Made by a program: the position numbers and the translations under genes. This document shows positions 10,267-21,611 of a stretch of DNA of 64,000 nt, in pieces; within the stretch, counting starts at the first letter, position 1; each line of letters opens with the position of its first letter. Below the pieces are notes generated by a model, which saw only the letters and a program-made list of their open reading frames with translations, was not told the origin of the DNA and did not search any database. The stretch covers positions 14,169,933 to 14,233,932 of the forward strand of contig ML664173.1 of the NCBI GenBank assembly GCA_007570785.1, read 5' to 3'. Origin of the DNA: Antilocapra americana. Its lineage: Eukaryota > Chordata > Mammalia > Artiodactyla > Antilocapridae.

Positions 10267-11740
10267 AGAAATATAGATCAATGGAACAAAATAGAAAGCC
10301 CAGAGATAAATCCACGCATCTATGGACACCTTATCTTTGACAAAGGAGGCATGAATATACAATGGAGAAAAGACAATCTCTTTAACAAGTGGTGCTGGGA
10401 AAACTGGACAGCCACTTGTAAAAGAATGAAACTAGAACACTTTCTAACACCATACACAAAAATAAACTCAAAATGGATCAAAGATCTAATCATAAGACCA
10501 GAAACTAAAAACTCCTAGAGGATAACATAGGCAAAACACTCTCTGACATAAACCAAAGCAGGATCCTCTATGACCCACCTCCCAGAATATCAGAAATAAA
10601 AGCACGAATAAACAAATGGGACCTAATTAAAATTAAAAGCTTCTGCACATCAAAGGAAACTATAAGCAAGGTGAAAAGGCAGCCTTCAGAATGGGAGAAG
10701 ATAATAGCCAATGAAGCAATGGACAAACAATTAATCTCAAAAATATACAAGCAACTCCTGTAGCTCCATTCTAGAAAATTAAACGACCCAATCAAAAAGT
10801 GGACCAAAGAACTTAACAGACATTTCTCCAAAGAAGACATAAAAATGGCTAACAAACACATGAAAAGATGTTCAACATCACTCATTATCAGAGAAATGCA
10901 AATCAAAACCACAATGAGGCACCACTTTACACCAGTCAGAATGGCTGCAATCCAAAAATCTACAAGCAATAAATGCTGGAGAGGATTTGGAGAAAAGGGA
11001 CCCCTCTAACACTGTTGGTGGGAATGCAAACTAGTACAGCCACTATGGAAAACAGTGTGGAGATTCCTTAAAAACTGCAAATAGAACTGCCATATGACCC
11101 AGCAATCCCACTGCTGGGCATACACACCGAGGGAACCAGAATTGAAAAAGACACATGTACCCCAATGTTCATTGCCGCATTGTTTACAATAGCCAGGACA
11201 TGGAAGCAACCTAGATGGCCATCAACTGACGAATGGATAAGAAAGCTGTGGTACATATACACAATGGAATATTACTCAGCATTAAAAAAAATTCATTTGA
11301 ATCAGTTCTACTCAGGTGGACGGAACTGGAGCCTATTATTCAGAGTGAAGTAAGCCAGAAGGAAAAACAACAATACAGTATACTAACGCATATGTATGGA
11401 ATTTAGAAAGATGGTAACTAGAACCCTGCACGCGAGACAGCAAAAGGAACGCAGATGTATAGAACAGACTCTTGGACTCTGTGGAAGAGGGCAGGGGTGG
11501 GATGATATGGGAGAATGGCATTGAAACATGTTAATTATTATATGTGAAATCAATCGCCAGCCCAGGGTTGATGCTAGGGGCTGGTGCACCGAGATGACCC
11601 AGGGGGAGGGAGGAGGGAGGGAGGAGGGAGGGGGGCTCTGGAGGGGGAGCATATATATACCCATGGCAGTTTCATGTCAATGTATGGCAAAACCAACACA
11701 ATAAAGAAAATTAAAAAAATAAATAAATAAAAATAAAAGC
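10267..11740 (+). mobile_element. Ruminant L1 3' end with ORF2 C-terminus
   Basis: About 1.45 kb of L1: ORF2 C-terminal coding relic (from 'agatcaatggaacaaaatag' through 'atgacccagcaatccca'), then the GGA-rich 3' untranslated region (11598-11645) and an A-rich tail with 'ataaataaataaa'. Stops and frameshifts disable the frame. A short repeat taaaagc at 10260-10266 and 11734-11740 is the likely target duplication. It is 5' truncated, so incapable of autonomous movement. Confidence 0.9.
11598..11646 (+). repeat. G/A-rich tract in L1 3' untranslated region
   Basis: A polypurine 'gggagggaggaggg' type tract is typical of ruminant L1 3' ends. It has G-quadruplex potential. Confidence 0.8.
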
Positions 11741-11753
11741 TTCAGTGCTAGCC

Positions 11754-12493
11754 TAAAGAGCCTATTGATGAAAGGGAAAGAGGAGAGTGAAAAATCTGGC
11801 TTAAAACTCAACATTCAAAAAACTAAGATCATGGGATCCGGTCCCATCATTTCATGGCTAATCGATAGGGAAACAATGGAAACAGTGACAGACTTTATTT
11901 TCTTGGGCTCCAAAATCACTGCAGATGGTGACTGCAGCCATGAAATGAAAAGATGCTTGCTCCTTGGAAGAAAAGATATGACAAACCTAGACAGCATATT
12001 AAAAAGCAGAGACATTACTTTGCCAACAAAGGTCCGTCTAGTCAAAGCTATATGGTTTTTCCAGTAGTCATGTATGGATGTGACAGTTGGACCTAAAGAA
12101 AGTAGAGTGCTGAAGGATTGATGCTTTCGAACCATGGTGTCGGAGAAGACTCCTTAAAGTCCCTGGGATTGCAAGGGGATCTAACCAGTTAATCCTAAAG
12201 GAAATCAGTCCTGAATATTCATTGGAAGGACTGTTGCTGAAGCTGAAGCTCTAATACCTTGGTCACCTGATGCAAAGAACTGACTCATTGGAAAAGATCC
12301 TGATGCTGGGAAAGACTGAAGGTAGGAGGAGAAGGGAATGACAGAGGATGAGATGGTTGGATGGGATCACTGACTCGATGGACATGAGTTTGAGCAAGCT
12401 CCGGGAGTTGGTGATGGACAGGAAAGTGTGGAGTGCTGCAGTCCATGGGGTCACAAAGAGTCAGACATGACTGAGCGACTGAACTGAACTGAA
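11754..12493 (+). mobile_element. BovB LINE 3' part, sense
   Basis: The block starts in the C-terminal coding region ('agcctattgatgaaaggg') and runs to the complete 3' end ('gagcgactgaactgaact'). Only the post-reverse-transcriptase part of the polyprotein is represented, and it is interrupted by stops and a frameshift near 12065. It appears inserted into an older antisense BovB. Confidence 0.9.
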
Positions 12494-12945
12494 TAGCCTC
12501 CCCCATCTATTTGCCATGAGGTGGTAAGACACAATATCATGATCTTATTGTTTTGAATGTTGAGTTTTAAGCCAGCTTTTTCACTCTTCTCTTTCACCTT
12601 CATCAAGGGGCTCTTTAGTTCCTCTTTGCTTTTTGCCATTAGAGTGGTATCACCTGTATATCTGAGATTGTTGACATTTCTTGTTGCAATCTTGATTCCA
12701 GCTTGTGATTCATCCAGTTTGACATTTCACATGATGTATTCTGCATAGAAGTTAAATAAGCAAGTTGACAGTATACAGCCATGTTGTACTCCTTTCCCAA
12801 TTTTGAACCAGTCAGTTGTTCCATGTAAGGTTCTAACTGTTTCTTCCTGACCCACACACAAGTTTCTCAGGAGACAGATAAGGTGGTCTGGTATTTCCAT
12901 CCCTTTAAGAACTTCCCAGAGTTGGTTGTCTGTTACCCCATCTAA
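12494..12945 (-). mobile_element. BovB LINE internal fragment, antisense
   Basis: Antisense reverse-transcriptase-region BovB ('catctatttgccatgagg' to 'cttcccagagttgg'). It lacks the 3' terminus at its left end, which suggests it continues the antisense BovB seen at 9925-10266. About 300 bp of the expected sequence between the two parts is missing. Confidence 0.85.
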
Positions 12946-13034
12946 ATATTTGGGGTTCATCATTATCATCCTCCCACTAACAGCGCTATGGGATGGATGT
13001 GCCCATGCACACAAATCTCCAGAGATCTTACTAA

Positions 13035-13143
13035 AATGACTCTGACCCAGCAGGCCTGAGGAGGAGTCTGAGATTCTTCATCTCCACCCAGCTCCCAGGT
13101 GATGCTGATGCTGTTGGTCCATGGACCACACTTTGAGAGCAGG
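13035..13143 (+). repeat. MER5A-like hAT-Charlie DNA transposon fragment
   Basis: 'gtctgagattcttcatctcc', 'cccaggtgatgctgatgct' and 'gaccacactttgagagcag' are the 3' half of MER5A. Confidence 0.8.
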
Positions 13144-13480
13144 GTGTTATTTTATGTACATAATTGATGTGGAAGTGGAATGTCTAAAAGATCATATTTC
13201 TTGTGCATGATTAAGACTCAACAACAGAACTAGGATTCAAACAAAGGCATTTGGACACTAGAAAACCCGGAAAAAAAAAAAAAACTGTTTGGGATCTGAA
13301 AATGGTCAATAAACAAGAATTTGATGGTGTTCCAAGTCACTCCAGGGGAACTAACCATATCTGGCCTTATTTCAGTGGTTTGCGGCACCGTGGAGATCCC
13401 AGACCTCAGAGAGTTCCCCCAGCCCAGCCCCTGGGTGCATGTCTAAGTCCTGGGAAAAGCAGGCTAACGTGTAATCAGTG
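13144..13480. other. Unique sequence with an A-run
   Basis: A poly-A run of about 17 bp lies at 13268-13284. Nothing else is recognised. Confidence 0.4.
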
Positions 13481-13484
13481 CTAC

Positions 13485-14130
13485 ACACTTTAAGTGCAGT
13501 ATCTTCTGTAATCTGTTTGCTTATTCTCGCTTGCCTCAGTTGCCTCCTCTGAAAAATGGGCATAATAATAGATCTTATGTCCTACTATTGTGTAGGATGA
13601 TACGAGTTCTTTCAAGCAAAGCACTGTTCCCATGAGGAAACAGTGTGGCACAGCGGTGAAGCATGTGGCCTCTGGAGCTGAAGGGCCTGAGTTCAAATGC
13701 TGGCTCTGCTGCTGCTGCTGCTGAGTCGCTTCAGTCGTGTCCGACCCTGTGCGACCCCACAGACGGCATCCCACCAGGCTCCCCCGTCCCTGGGATTCTC
13801 CAGGCAAGAACACTGGAGTGGGGTGCCATTGCCTTCTCCAATGCATGAAAGTGAAAAGTGAAAGTGAAGTTCTCTCAGTCGTATCTCTTAGTGACCCCAT
13901 GAACTGCAGCCCACCAGGCTCCTCTGTCCATGGAATTTTCCCGGCAAGAGTACCGGAGTGGGGTGCCATTGCCTTCTCCACAAATGCTGGCTATACCATT
14001 TATTAGCTCTGTGATTTCTGGCAGTCGAAGTTAATTACTGTGTGCCTTAGTTCCCCACTCTGTAAAAGGGGAATGATAATAGAAGTGAGGCTTAAATCTC
14101 TTAGAATAGTTCTTGTTTCATGCAAAATGC
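13485..14130 (+). repeat. MIR-derived sequence split by Bov-A2
   Basis: 13485-13620 contains a MIR-like core. A second MIR head at 13640-13705 continues after the SINE at 13982-14130 ('ctctgtgatttctggcagtc', 'ccactctgtaaaagggg'). The sense MIR was therefore interrupted by a younger Bov-A2. Confidence 0.75.
13706..13981 (-). repeat. Bov-A2 dimeric SINE with (GCT)n end
   Basis: Two antisense Bov-A monomers (about 13724-13840 and 13868-13981), each ending in a 'gtgccattgccttctcca' type segment, are joined by a 'gtgaaaagtgaaagtgaag' linker. A GCT microsatellite sits at the left end. An exact 11-bp duplication, aaatgctggct, flanks it at 13695-13705 and 13982-13992, inside a MIR. Confidence 0.93.
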
Positions 14131-14149
14131 TATTTAAGCCTTATTATTT

Positions 14150-14320
14150 TCATGCATCTTCATACAAAACCTATGCGATAGTTACTGATGTCTTACCTGT
14201 GTTTCTGATGTGGAAACTGAGGCTCAGAAACTTAATTTCTTGTCCAAGGTCATGCAGTCGATGGCAGATCTGGATGTGAAAGCAAGCATTCTGACCCTAA
14301 ATCTGCCCTCAGCTTCCTCC
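14150..14320 (-). repeat. MIR SINE, antisense
   Basis: 'gtggaaactgaggctcagaa', 'cttgtccaaggtcatgcagt' and 'tggcagatctggatgtgaa' follow the reverse complement of MIR. Confidence 0.8.
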
Positions 14321-14944
14321 CTAAAAAGGTTGTCTTTACTCCAAATCTCCTTGAGCAATTGGGTGTACAAGCCAGCACCTTTGGCGGGGGTGGGGCGTGG
14401 GGAGGTGCTAAGAGGAATTCTCCCTCCTCCGTGCAGCACGTGGGAGTCCCCAGGGCACAGTACGTTAGCCGTGCCCATGACAGGAGGGGGCCTGTGGTGT
14501 AGGACATGGCAGCAGTAGCCATGGTGGGAGCTTCTGGCACAGGAAGGATGCTGGGTTCTTTGGGAGTCCTGGGTGATGCCCACCACCTATGCTAGCCTCA
14601 GTAAAGGGGGTTCTGGCAAAGGCAGCAATATTGGTGGCTGTGCCCATGTCTCACCCTCCCAGCAGCCACAGGGGCAATGGTGATGAGGGCGAGTGTTCTC
14701 AGTGGTAGCTGGGCTGCATCCAGCCAAGGAGGCAGAAGGGTTTTGCCACCTGTAGGCTAGAGGGCTTGTTAATGAGACCACACGACATATCTGTTAGGAA
14801 TTCCCAGAAAACATCTGGATGAACTTTGACCGATAATGGATAGTGGGGAGAGCTGGAGAAGTACTGCTCATTGCTGCTGATGCTACCGCATTTTTATCTT
14901 CAGATCCTGGAGATGGGAGGGAGTGGTTCTTCCAACACCCCAGC
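14321..14944. other. Unique sequence, no gene seen
   Basis: Several overlapping open frames up to 120 codons occur on both strands, from a GC-rich context. None has a domain or a plausible start context. Confidence 0.4.
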
Positions 14945-15062
14945 TAGGCTGTGAATTCCTGGAGAACAGGAAGCACACTTCATTCACTTTCGTGTTCCCC
15001 ATAGGAAGTATTACCACCCTGTCTTACAATTAATCTGGCTCCCCTGTTTGTTGAATAAATTA
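14945..15062 (+). repeat. L2 LINE 3' end fragment
   Basis: 'gaattcctggagaacaggaa' and the terminal 'ttgttgaataaatta' match the L2 3' end. Confidence 0.65.
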
Positions 15063-15085
15063 ACCTAAGCCAGTATATGAAGTAC

Positions 15086-15434
15086 TATGGACTGCATGTT
15101 TGTGCCTGCCCACCCACCCCCATTCATCTGTTGAAGCCTTAAATCCACAGTGCAGTGGTATTAGAAGATGGGGCCTTCGGGAGGTTATTGGGTTTAATTT
15201 GTGGAGCCTTCATGATGGGATTAGTACCCATATAAGAGAGGAAGGGACCAGAGCTGTCTCTCTCTCTTGAACATGTGAGGACACAGCGAAAAGGCAATCT
15301 ACAAGCCAGGAAGAGGGCCCTCATAGGAACCCAAACTGGCCTTCGGATCTTGGACTCCCACCCTTCAGAATTCTCGGAGACAAGAAACTGTCATTTAGGC
15401 CACCCAGTTGGTATTTGTTCTGTTGAGCTAAGAC
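15086..15434 (+). repeat. MLT1-type (ERVL-MaLR) solo LTR
   Basis: The order 'atggactgcatgtttgtgcc', 'ggtattagaagatggggcc', 'catgtgaggacacagcgaaa', 'gccaggaagagggccctca' and 'ggccacccagttggtattt' is that of an MLT1-class LTR. It is a non-coding fossil of an old endogenous retrovirus-like element with no internal region attached. Confidence 0.8.
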
Positions 15435-15649
15435 AGAGAGGGAGAAGCAAAGGGCTAAAATGCTCTGGCACAGAGATGGCTAACACCCAGGCTGGGTTCA
15501 AGGGGTGGTCAGGGGGCTGTGGATGGCATCAGCCCTACCAGTTCTTCAACCCCATCTCCCTCCTCTACCAAATGCATTAGTGCCTCCTTTACTGCACTAA
15601 AATGCAATCCACAGATAATATAACCTATGCATGTTCTTGCTTTATGATC

Positions 15650-15836
15650 CCGTAGATCACATGTCTGACTCTTGGTGATTCTATAGACTGGAGCCCTCCA
15701 GGCTCCTCTGTCCATGGGATTCTCCCAGCAAGAAAACTGGAGTGAGTCGCCATGCCCTCCTCAAGGAGACCTTTCTGATCCAGGGCTCAAACCCAACTCT
15801 CATACATTGCAGGCAGATTCTTTACCATCTGAGCTA
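15650..15836 (-). repeat. Bov-tA SINE, antisense
   Basis: Antisense Bov-A body ('tctgactcttggtgattc', 'ggctcctctgtccatggg') followed by the antisense tRNA head ('gcaggcagattctttacca'). Moderately diverged. Confidence 0.9.
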
Positions 15837-16394
15837 CAAGTCTATAATCAATTCAAAATATGAGCTAAAAGTTTACAAAAGGCATTGGAAGCTTGCATTT
15901 ATTTGAGATTCACTGTAAATTTGACAGCTCCAAGTACAGACCTATACATACTGCCTAATGAGTGAAATACTGTAAGTTGTGTCTCCATTTTGTGATTCCA
16001 TTTTCTAAAATAGTGAATGGTCTGTGGCAAGTCTTGAATAAAACAAAGTTGAGTTTCACTTTGATTTACAAGAGTTGAATTGCTAAAAATTCAATAATAT
16101 TAAAACATCTCAGAAGATTGTTTTGTGTTTGCAGGTAAACAAGTGGTCAGATCCAGGCTCAGATCATTCAGATCAGGTTTTTCAATTCCCTGAATGTCCA
16201 GTAGAAGTTCTGAAATTCATGTGAGACAAGAGACCATCTTTGTCATGCAGGATTATCCTGTGTGTTTTTGGATGCCAGCCTCCTTGGACACACCCACTAA
16301 ATGCCAGCTAGGAAGCCCAATCATTGGAATCACCAACCCCTCCTTCTTATACACCAAGAACCATTATCATGAACTGGGTCCCTAACCTCTGTGT
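15837..16394. other. AT-rich unique sequence
   Basis: No repeat or gene is recognised. Confidence 0.35.
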
Positions 16395-16516
16395 GAGTAG
16401 TCATTCAGTCATATCTGACTCTTTGTGATGCCATGGACTGTAGCCCAACAGGCTCCTCTGTCCGCAGGATTCTCCAGGCAAGAGTACTGGAGTGGGTTGC
16501 CATTTTCTTCTCCTAA
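16395..16516 (-). repeat. Bov-A monomer, antisense
   Basis: 'gtcattcagtcatatctgac', 'ggctcctctgtccgcagg' and 'gtactggagtgggttgcca'. The tRNA head is absent. Confidence 0.9.
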
Positions 16517-17019
16517 TCTCTAGGCAGGAATTATCATCTTGAATTTGGGCCTGTAATGCCAAGCTTTCTTTGTTCCTTCCACTCCAGGAAAGTGCTTGAA
16601 TCTCCACTCCCTGCCTATCTTTCCTCAACGCTGTATTCCTTTAACATGGAGGTCACCATTCTCCTTATGAATGAATGAGATTTCTGGAGCCAGGTCCCAG
16701 GCACTGACCTCCCGGACATAGCCGCTGTCCTCTTGAGGAAGGAGTCATCTTCTTGGCTGGGTGCAGAGGAGAAATGAGGCCCTGCCACTACCCCCACGAC
16801 CTTCCCCATTCCGCAACCAGGGCCTGCATCACTTGCTGCTCCTCAGGCACCACTATGGAATTTGGGAGGAGTTTCCACCATCCTACTACACCCTCAGAGA
16901 ATGAACTGCTCAATCAGCCTTCATGTTTTCTTATTAATAAGAGGAAAATATGGAACTGGGAAAGAGATGTGATCCTTGGCAAGGTTGATCTCAAACAGAT
17001 TCAAAAGTGCCTGCGAATT
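16517..17019. other. Unique sequence, no gene seen
   Basis: An open frame of 92 codons at 16753-17031 has no domain. No repeat is recognised. Confidence 0.35.
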
Positions 17020-17175
17020 GTGCAAATCTGAGCAAGTCATTTAACTTTTCTGAGTCCTCATATCCTCAACTTATGCATGGATCATGTGAAATAGTTTACG
17101 AGAGAGCTCTGTAAACTATAAAAAGTTATATTAATATGATAAATGGCTGTTACCTTTATTATTTTAGCCAGTCCA
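17020..17175 (+). repeat. MIR SINE, sense
   Basis: 'gagcaagtcatttaactttt', 'ctgagtcctcatatcctcaa' and the AT-rich 3' end are typical of a worn MIR. Confidence 0.7.
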
Positions 17176-17276
17176 ATGATCCACTTAAATATGCCAATGA
17201 ATGTAAGAGCAGTGCATGGGAATCCTGAGTTACAGGATTCCATCATCCTGAGTTACAGTCAAATCCATCTCTAGAC

Positions 17277-17504
17277 CAGGGGTTGGCAAACTGTGGCCCA
17301 TGGGAAAATTTGACCCCCCAGCCTGCATTTCAAATAAAGTTTTATTGGAACAGAGCCAGCTCATTTGGTTAGATACTGTCTTGGGCTGTTTTGGCATTGT
17401 AACAGCAGAGTTGAGTTGTTATGACAGAAAGCAGATGGTGTGCAAAGCCTAAAATAGTAATATTTACTATCTTGTCCTTTACAGGAAAAGTTTGCTGACT
17501 CCAG
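17277..17504 (+). mobile_element. hAT-type non-autonomous DNA transposon, complete
   Basis: Terminal inverted repeats are visible: caggggttggcaaact at the left and agtttgctgactccag at the right. The interior contains 'ataaagttttattggaaca' and 'gcctaaaatagtaatattt', as in a common mammalian MER element. An 8-bp duplication is readable with two mismatches (ctctagac / gtctatac). I do not assign the exact MER name. The same family is at 35386-35567. Confidence 0.85.
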
Positions 17505-17674
17505 GTCTATACAGTCAACAGAAAGATCTGTCTATAGGGTACAATCATGTCCCAATCCACCCTTTCAATGGTTCCTGATGGTGAAGGAATAAATATTTTA
17601 ACCTGGAAGTCAAGACTCTCCTTAGCCCGGCTTGAGCCCACAGCCAGATTCACACTTCTTCTTCTTTGTGACTA

Positions 17675-17872
17675 TGTGGGAAAGATTGAAGGCGGGAGGA
17701 GAAGGGAATGACAGAGGATGAGATGGTTGGATGGCATCCTCGACTCGATGGGCATGAGTTTGAGTAAACTCCGGGAGTTGGTGATGGACAGGGAGGCCTG
17801 GCGTGCTGCAGTCCACGAGGTCGCGAAGAGTCGGACACGACTGAGCGACTGTACTGAACTGCACTGACCTGA
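17675..17872 (+). mobile_element. BovB 3' end, short sense copy
   Basis: About 200 bp from 'gggaaagattgaaggcggg' to 'gactgagcgactgtactgaa'. Low divergence. Confidence 0.9.
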
Positions 17873-17884
17873 ATGCTAGGTCAT

Positions 17885-18030
17885 CACTGTGGCCCTCAGG
17901 CGTCTCTAGTCACGGTGTGTGGGCTTAGTTGCCCCACTGCATGTGGAATCTTAGTCCCCTAACCAGGAATGGAACTCATGTCCCCTGCTTTGTAAAATAG
18001 TCTTAGTCCCTAGACCACCAGGGAAGTCCC
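17885..18030 (-). repeat. CHR-type SINE, antisense
   Basis: 'gtgtgggcttagttgcccc', 'ggaatcttagtcccctaac' and 'agaccaccagggaagtccc' form the antisense tail-to-head order. It directly follows a BovB 3' end. Confidence 0.85.
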
Positions 18031-18674
18031 CAGCCTCGCTCTTCTGCTCCAAACTTGCATGCTTTAAAAAATAAGCTTCTTTCTTCTCTTCCTCTGGCTC
18101 AGTGCTATTTCTCCCCGCATGCCTTTGCCAAGGGTGCAGGTTGGCTCGGGATGGTTCTGGCAGGCTGAGGCCTGAATGCCTTTCCCAGGTCATACTCAGC
18201 CCTCTTAGTCCCATCCCTGGAGGCCTCAGCCCCTCTGTCCTTGAAACACGTTTCTGGCGTCTTCCTGTCAGCCTGGGAAGGCCCTGAAGGAGTCGCATCA
18301 TTCAGCAACTTGGCTCTGCGATGTGTAAAGCCCCAGCCCCATGCCTGTCACCCAGGAAGTAGCAATGAAGAGCCACTCTTATTATATATCACCACTTTTG
18401 GGCCAAAGCCAGAACACTCCAACTTTCAAGGGGCCGAGGGGAGTCAAGGGGAGAAGACTCCCTCCCCTGCTGTCTGTCTGCCGCTCTGTCCCTCTCCTCT
18501 CTGGGAGATGCAGGGGCTTCTCTGATGTAGGTAGCACTGTCCTTTCAAGTGCTCTGTAATGGCTGTTTTGTTGCACAGGCCCTTAATAGCATTTCCTTAG
18601 AACGAGGGTGAGCCCACAGTCATTCTACACCTCCTGCAGACTAGAGTGTGATCGCTGCTAACAGACAAAGAGGT
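18031..18674. other. Unique sequence, no gene seen
   Basis: GC-moderate. Short overlapping frames occur on both strands, the longest being 116 codons on the minus strand and reaching into the CHR SINE. No domain. Confidence 0.4.
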
Positions 18675-18892
18675 GGGTTTCCCAGGTGGCTCAGTGGGTA
18701 AAGAATCCGCTTGCCAATGCAGGAGATGTGCATTGGATCCCTGGGTTGGGAAGATGCCCTGGAGGAGGGTATGGCAACCTGCTCCAGTGTTCTGGCCTGG
18801 AGAATCCCATGGACAGAGGAGCCTGGCGGGCTACAGTCCGTAGGGTTGCAAAGAGTCAGACAAGACTGAAGTGACTGAGCACACTCGCACAC
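18675..18892 (+). repeat. Bov-tA SINE with target-site duplication
   Basis: Full-length tRNA head plus Bov-A. The exact 10-bp duplication acaaagaggt lies at 18665-18674 and 18893-18902. Confidence 0.93.
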
Positions 18893-19086
18893 ACAAAGAG
18901 GTAATGTGTAACCTGCCTTCTCGTTTCAAACAATTAACAATTAACATGTGATGTGCTCTTAGGGGGTTTGAAGAGCGTTACTGTTGTGCCCGATGGTGCC
19001 TGAATCTTTGTCCTACTTGAAATGATCCAACAATCCAACCAGTTATGGGACCACTGAATCTCTGGCTGGGATGGGACACGGAGGTC

Positions 19087-19540
19087 CTATGGTAAGCAGA
19101 ATAGTGGCCCTCAAAGGTGTCCACATTCTAATCCAATGAACCTGGGAATATGTTACATTACCTGGCAAAAGGGAAGTAAAGTTATAGATAGAATGAAAGA
19201 TACTAGTCAGTCGACCTCCAGATAGGAAGATTATCCTGGATTATCTGGATGGGACCAATATAATCACAAGGCTCCTTCAGGATGGAAGACGGAGGCAGAA
19301 GAGGAGAGCAGAGTGATGTGATGGGAGGAGGTCTCAACCCGCTGTTGCTGGCTTTGAAGAAGGAGGAAGGGGATCATAGATCAAGGAACACAGGTGGTCC
19401 TAGAAGTTGGAAAAGCAAGGGAAGAGACTGTTTCCAGAGCGTCCAGAAAGGAGCACAGCACTGCTGACTCTTAGATTTTAATCTAGTGATATTCATGTTA
19501 GATTTCTAACCTATAAAACTGTAAAATAATTCATCTGAGG
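19087..19540 (+). repeat. MLT1-type (ERVL-MaLR) LTR, left part
   Basis: 'gtgtccacattctaatcca', 'gattatcctggattatctgg', 'gctggctttgaagaaggagg' and 'aactgtaaaataattcatc' follow an MLT1-class LTR. It is interrupted by a CHR SINE and resumes at 19790. Confidence 0.75.
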
Positions 19541-19789
19541 GTTTTTTTTTTTTTTTTTTTTTTTGGCGGGGAAGGTGGAGGTTGCTACATTGGGCCTAAG
19601 TTGCAGCACCCAGGTTCTTTGTTGCATCAGGCGTGATCTTTCATTGCAGTACGCAAACTCTGTAGCTGTGGTGCATGGGCTTAGTAGCTCCATGGCATGT
19701 GGGATCTTAGTTCCCCGACCAGGGATTGAACCCATGTCCCCTGCATTGCCAAGTGGATTCTTAACTTCTGGATCACCAGGGAAGTCCCT
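19541..19789 (-). repeat. Long-form CHR SINE, antisense, inside an LTR
   Basis: A T-run (19542-19564), then 'gtggtgcatgggcttagtag', 'gatcttagttccccgaccag', 'ttgaacccatgtcccctgc' and the head 'caccagggaagtccc'. It splits the MLT1-type LTR, so it postdates it. Confidence 0.9.
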
Positions 19790-19850
19790 CTGTGTTGTTT
19801 CAAACCACTATGCTTGTGGCAATTTGTTAGAGTAGCCACTGAGAACTAAT
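19790..19850 (+). repeat. MLT1-type LTR, right part
   Basis: 'gtgttgtttcaaaccactat' and 'gagaactaatgcaag' complete the 3' end of the LTR begun at 19087. Confidence 0.75.
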
Positions 19851-20505
19851 GCAAGACCCTCATCTACCCCCAGCTTTTTACTTGATATAGAAAGTCCTCA
19901 GTAGCAAACCTGATTTATGATCATTAGCTTCTGCTGGAGGACTTCGTGTACCCAGGAGCTCACTCCTTAAGCCATAGCCTATCAGATACTGATTGGCTTT
20001 CATTGTTGAGAGGGCTTCCTCCTGGGCTTGAACTCTGTCTCCCTTCACCATCAGCAGACACCCCCCCTTGCTCTCCAGTTGTCTTGGCTGACAGAGTGTT
20101 CCCTTGCTGCCCCACCTCTGTTCAAAGCGATTGATTCAGGATGGAGCTTGATTCAAGCCAGAAAAACTGGGACCGGTGAGACCCAGTTCTTGGACTTTGG
20201 TGGGAGGGTACTGTTAAGAAAGAGGTGCTCTTCTCATGCAACACCCAGGAATCCAGAATTTACAAGTACCCCCAGCTTATTGTATTGCGTGCCCCACTGG
20301 TCACCTCATGGGTGTTATTAATCTGGAATCTCATGTCGGAACCCCACAGGTGTGGACTCAAACAACAATCCCAAAGGTGACTTTAATGCAGGATCTTATG
20401 AAGGCAATAGAAGGAGTCTTTTGGAAGACTTGAATCTACGTGAGAATAAAATGTGGGTAGTTTTGTTAAACATAAAAATATATAGTTAATGAAAAACAAT
20501 ATTAT
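19851..20505. other. Unique sequence, no gene seen
   Basis: No repeat is recognised. Open frames up to 97 codons lack domains. Confidence 0.4.
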
Positions 20506-20763
20506 GGGGCTTCCTTGGTGGCTCAAGAAATTGGCAGTGGTAAAGAATCCACCTGCCCATGCAGGGTCCCGGAGGATCCCTGCAAGCCATGGAGCAAATA
20601 AGCCCGTGAGCCACAACTATTTGAGCCTGTGATCTGGAGTCTGGGCTCCGCAACAAGAGAAGACACTGCAGTGAGAAGCCCGTGTACCGAAACTAGAGAG
20701 TAGCCCCCTACTCGCCACAACTAGAGAAATCCCGAGTGCAGCAGTGAGGACCCAGCACAGCCA
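20506..20763 (+). repeat. Long-form CHR SINE, sense
   Basis: 'ggggcttccttggtggctca', 'gcaacaagagaagacactgc' and 'gaggacccagcacagcca' give the long CHR organisation. Confidence 0.9.
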
Positions 20764-21224
20764 TATATATGTTACAGACATGATGGAGTCCCCCTTTGCC
20801 CAGTTTACACTCACTCTCACCGGAGGTTCTTATCAACTTGCTACATAGTCCACCAGGCTGACTCCCCCAGCCCCGGCTCCTAGCCTCAGGACAAGTCAAG
20901 TCTTCAGTGCGCCCATGGGTGATCAGGATCAAGGGTGTTCTCGGGAGCCCCTCCAGGGAACTAGCACCCTGTCCTCACTGGGGACGTGTGGGTGTTAACA
21001 GTTGGATCTTTGGAAGTTCCCCAGGTCTCTTCACCTTTTGAACTTGGCCCTCTTTGTCCTTCGGATGGAAGCCCAGTCCAGGTGCCAGCCATGCCCTCTC
21101 TGCTCAGAAGGGCAAATGGGAAGTTGCCACCAGAAGCTCGAGTGGCATCTGTGGTTTGGGGCCACGCCATGATTTCCTGGGACCTGGAGCTGAAAGTTAG
21201 CAATGCTGCCTAGGGCCCCCACAT
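20764..21224. other. Unique sequence, no gene seen
   Basis: Several overlapping frames of 60-80 codons lie on both strands. The symmetry of the frames suggests composition, not coding. Confidence 0.4.
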
Positions 21225-21400
21225 AGGGGTCCTCAGAAATATTTGTTAAATAAATGAATGGATGACAGCAGAGAGGGAGGAGGAGAAGGGGAGAGGAGAA
21301 GAGGGTGAGAAAGACTGAGAGAGAGAGAGAGCGATCTTTCTCATAGTTTCTTTTCCTACCTTTGGGAGTGAGGAAGTGAGAGGGAGGGAGAGAAGATAAA
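21225..21400 (+). repeat. L2 tail followed by purine-rich simple sequence
   Basis: 'aaatatttgttaaataaatg' is an L2 3' end. GGA/GA-rich low-complexity sequence follows at 21275-21335 and 21368-21396. Confidence 0.6.
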
Positions 21401-21611
21401 GGACTTCCCTAGGAATCCTCTACTCCATTTTATTCCATACAATAACCATCACAAATGCCCTTTTGGCATACAAGCATAACAACCATCCTAACTGTTCTGT
21501 CAATGTCCACTTCGCTGGAATAAACAGCCACTTTAACAAAATTTCTATCAAAATTACGTTGCAGGCACAGTAACTAAAAGATGGAAACAACTCAAAGACC
21601 TTCCACATGCT

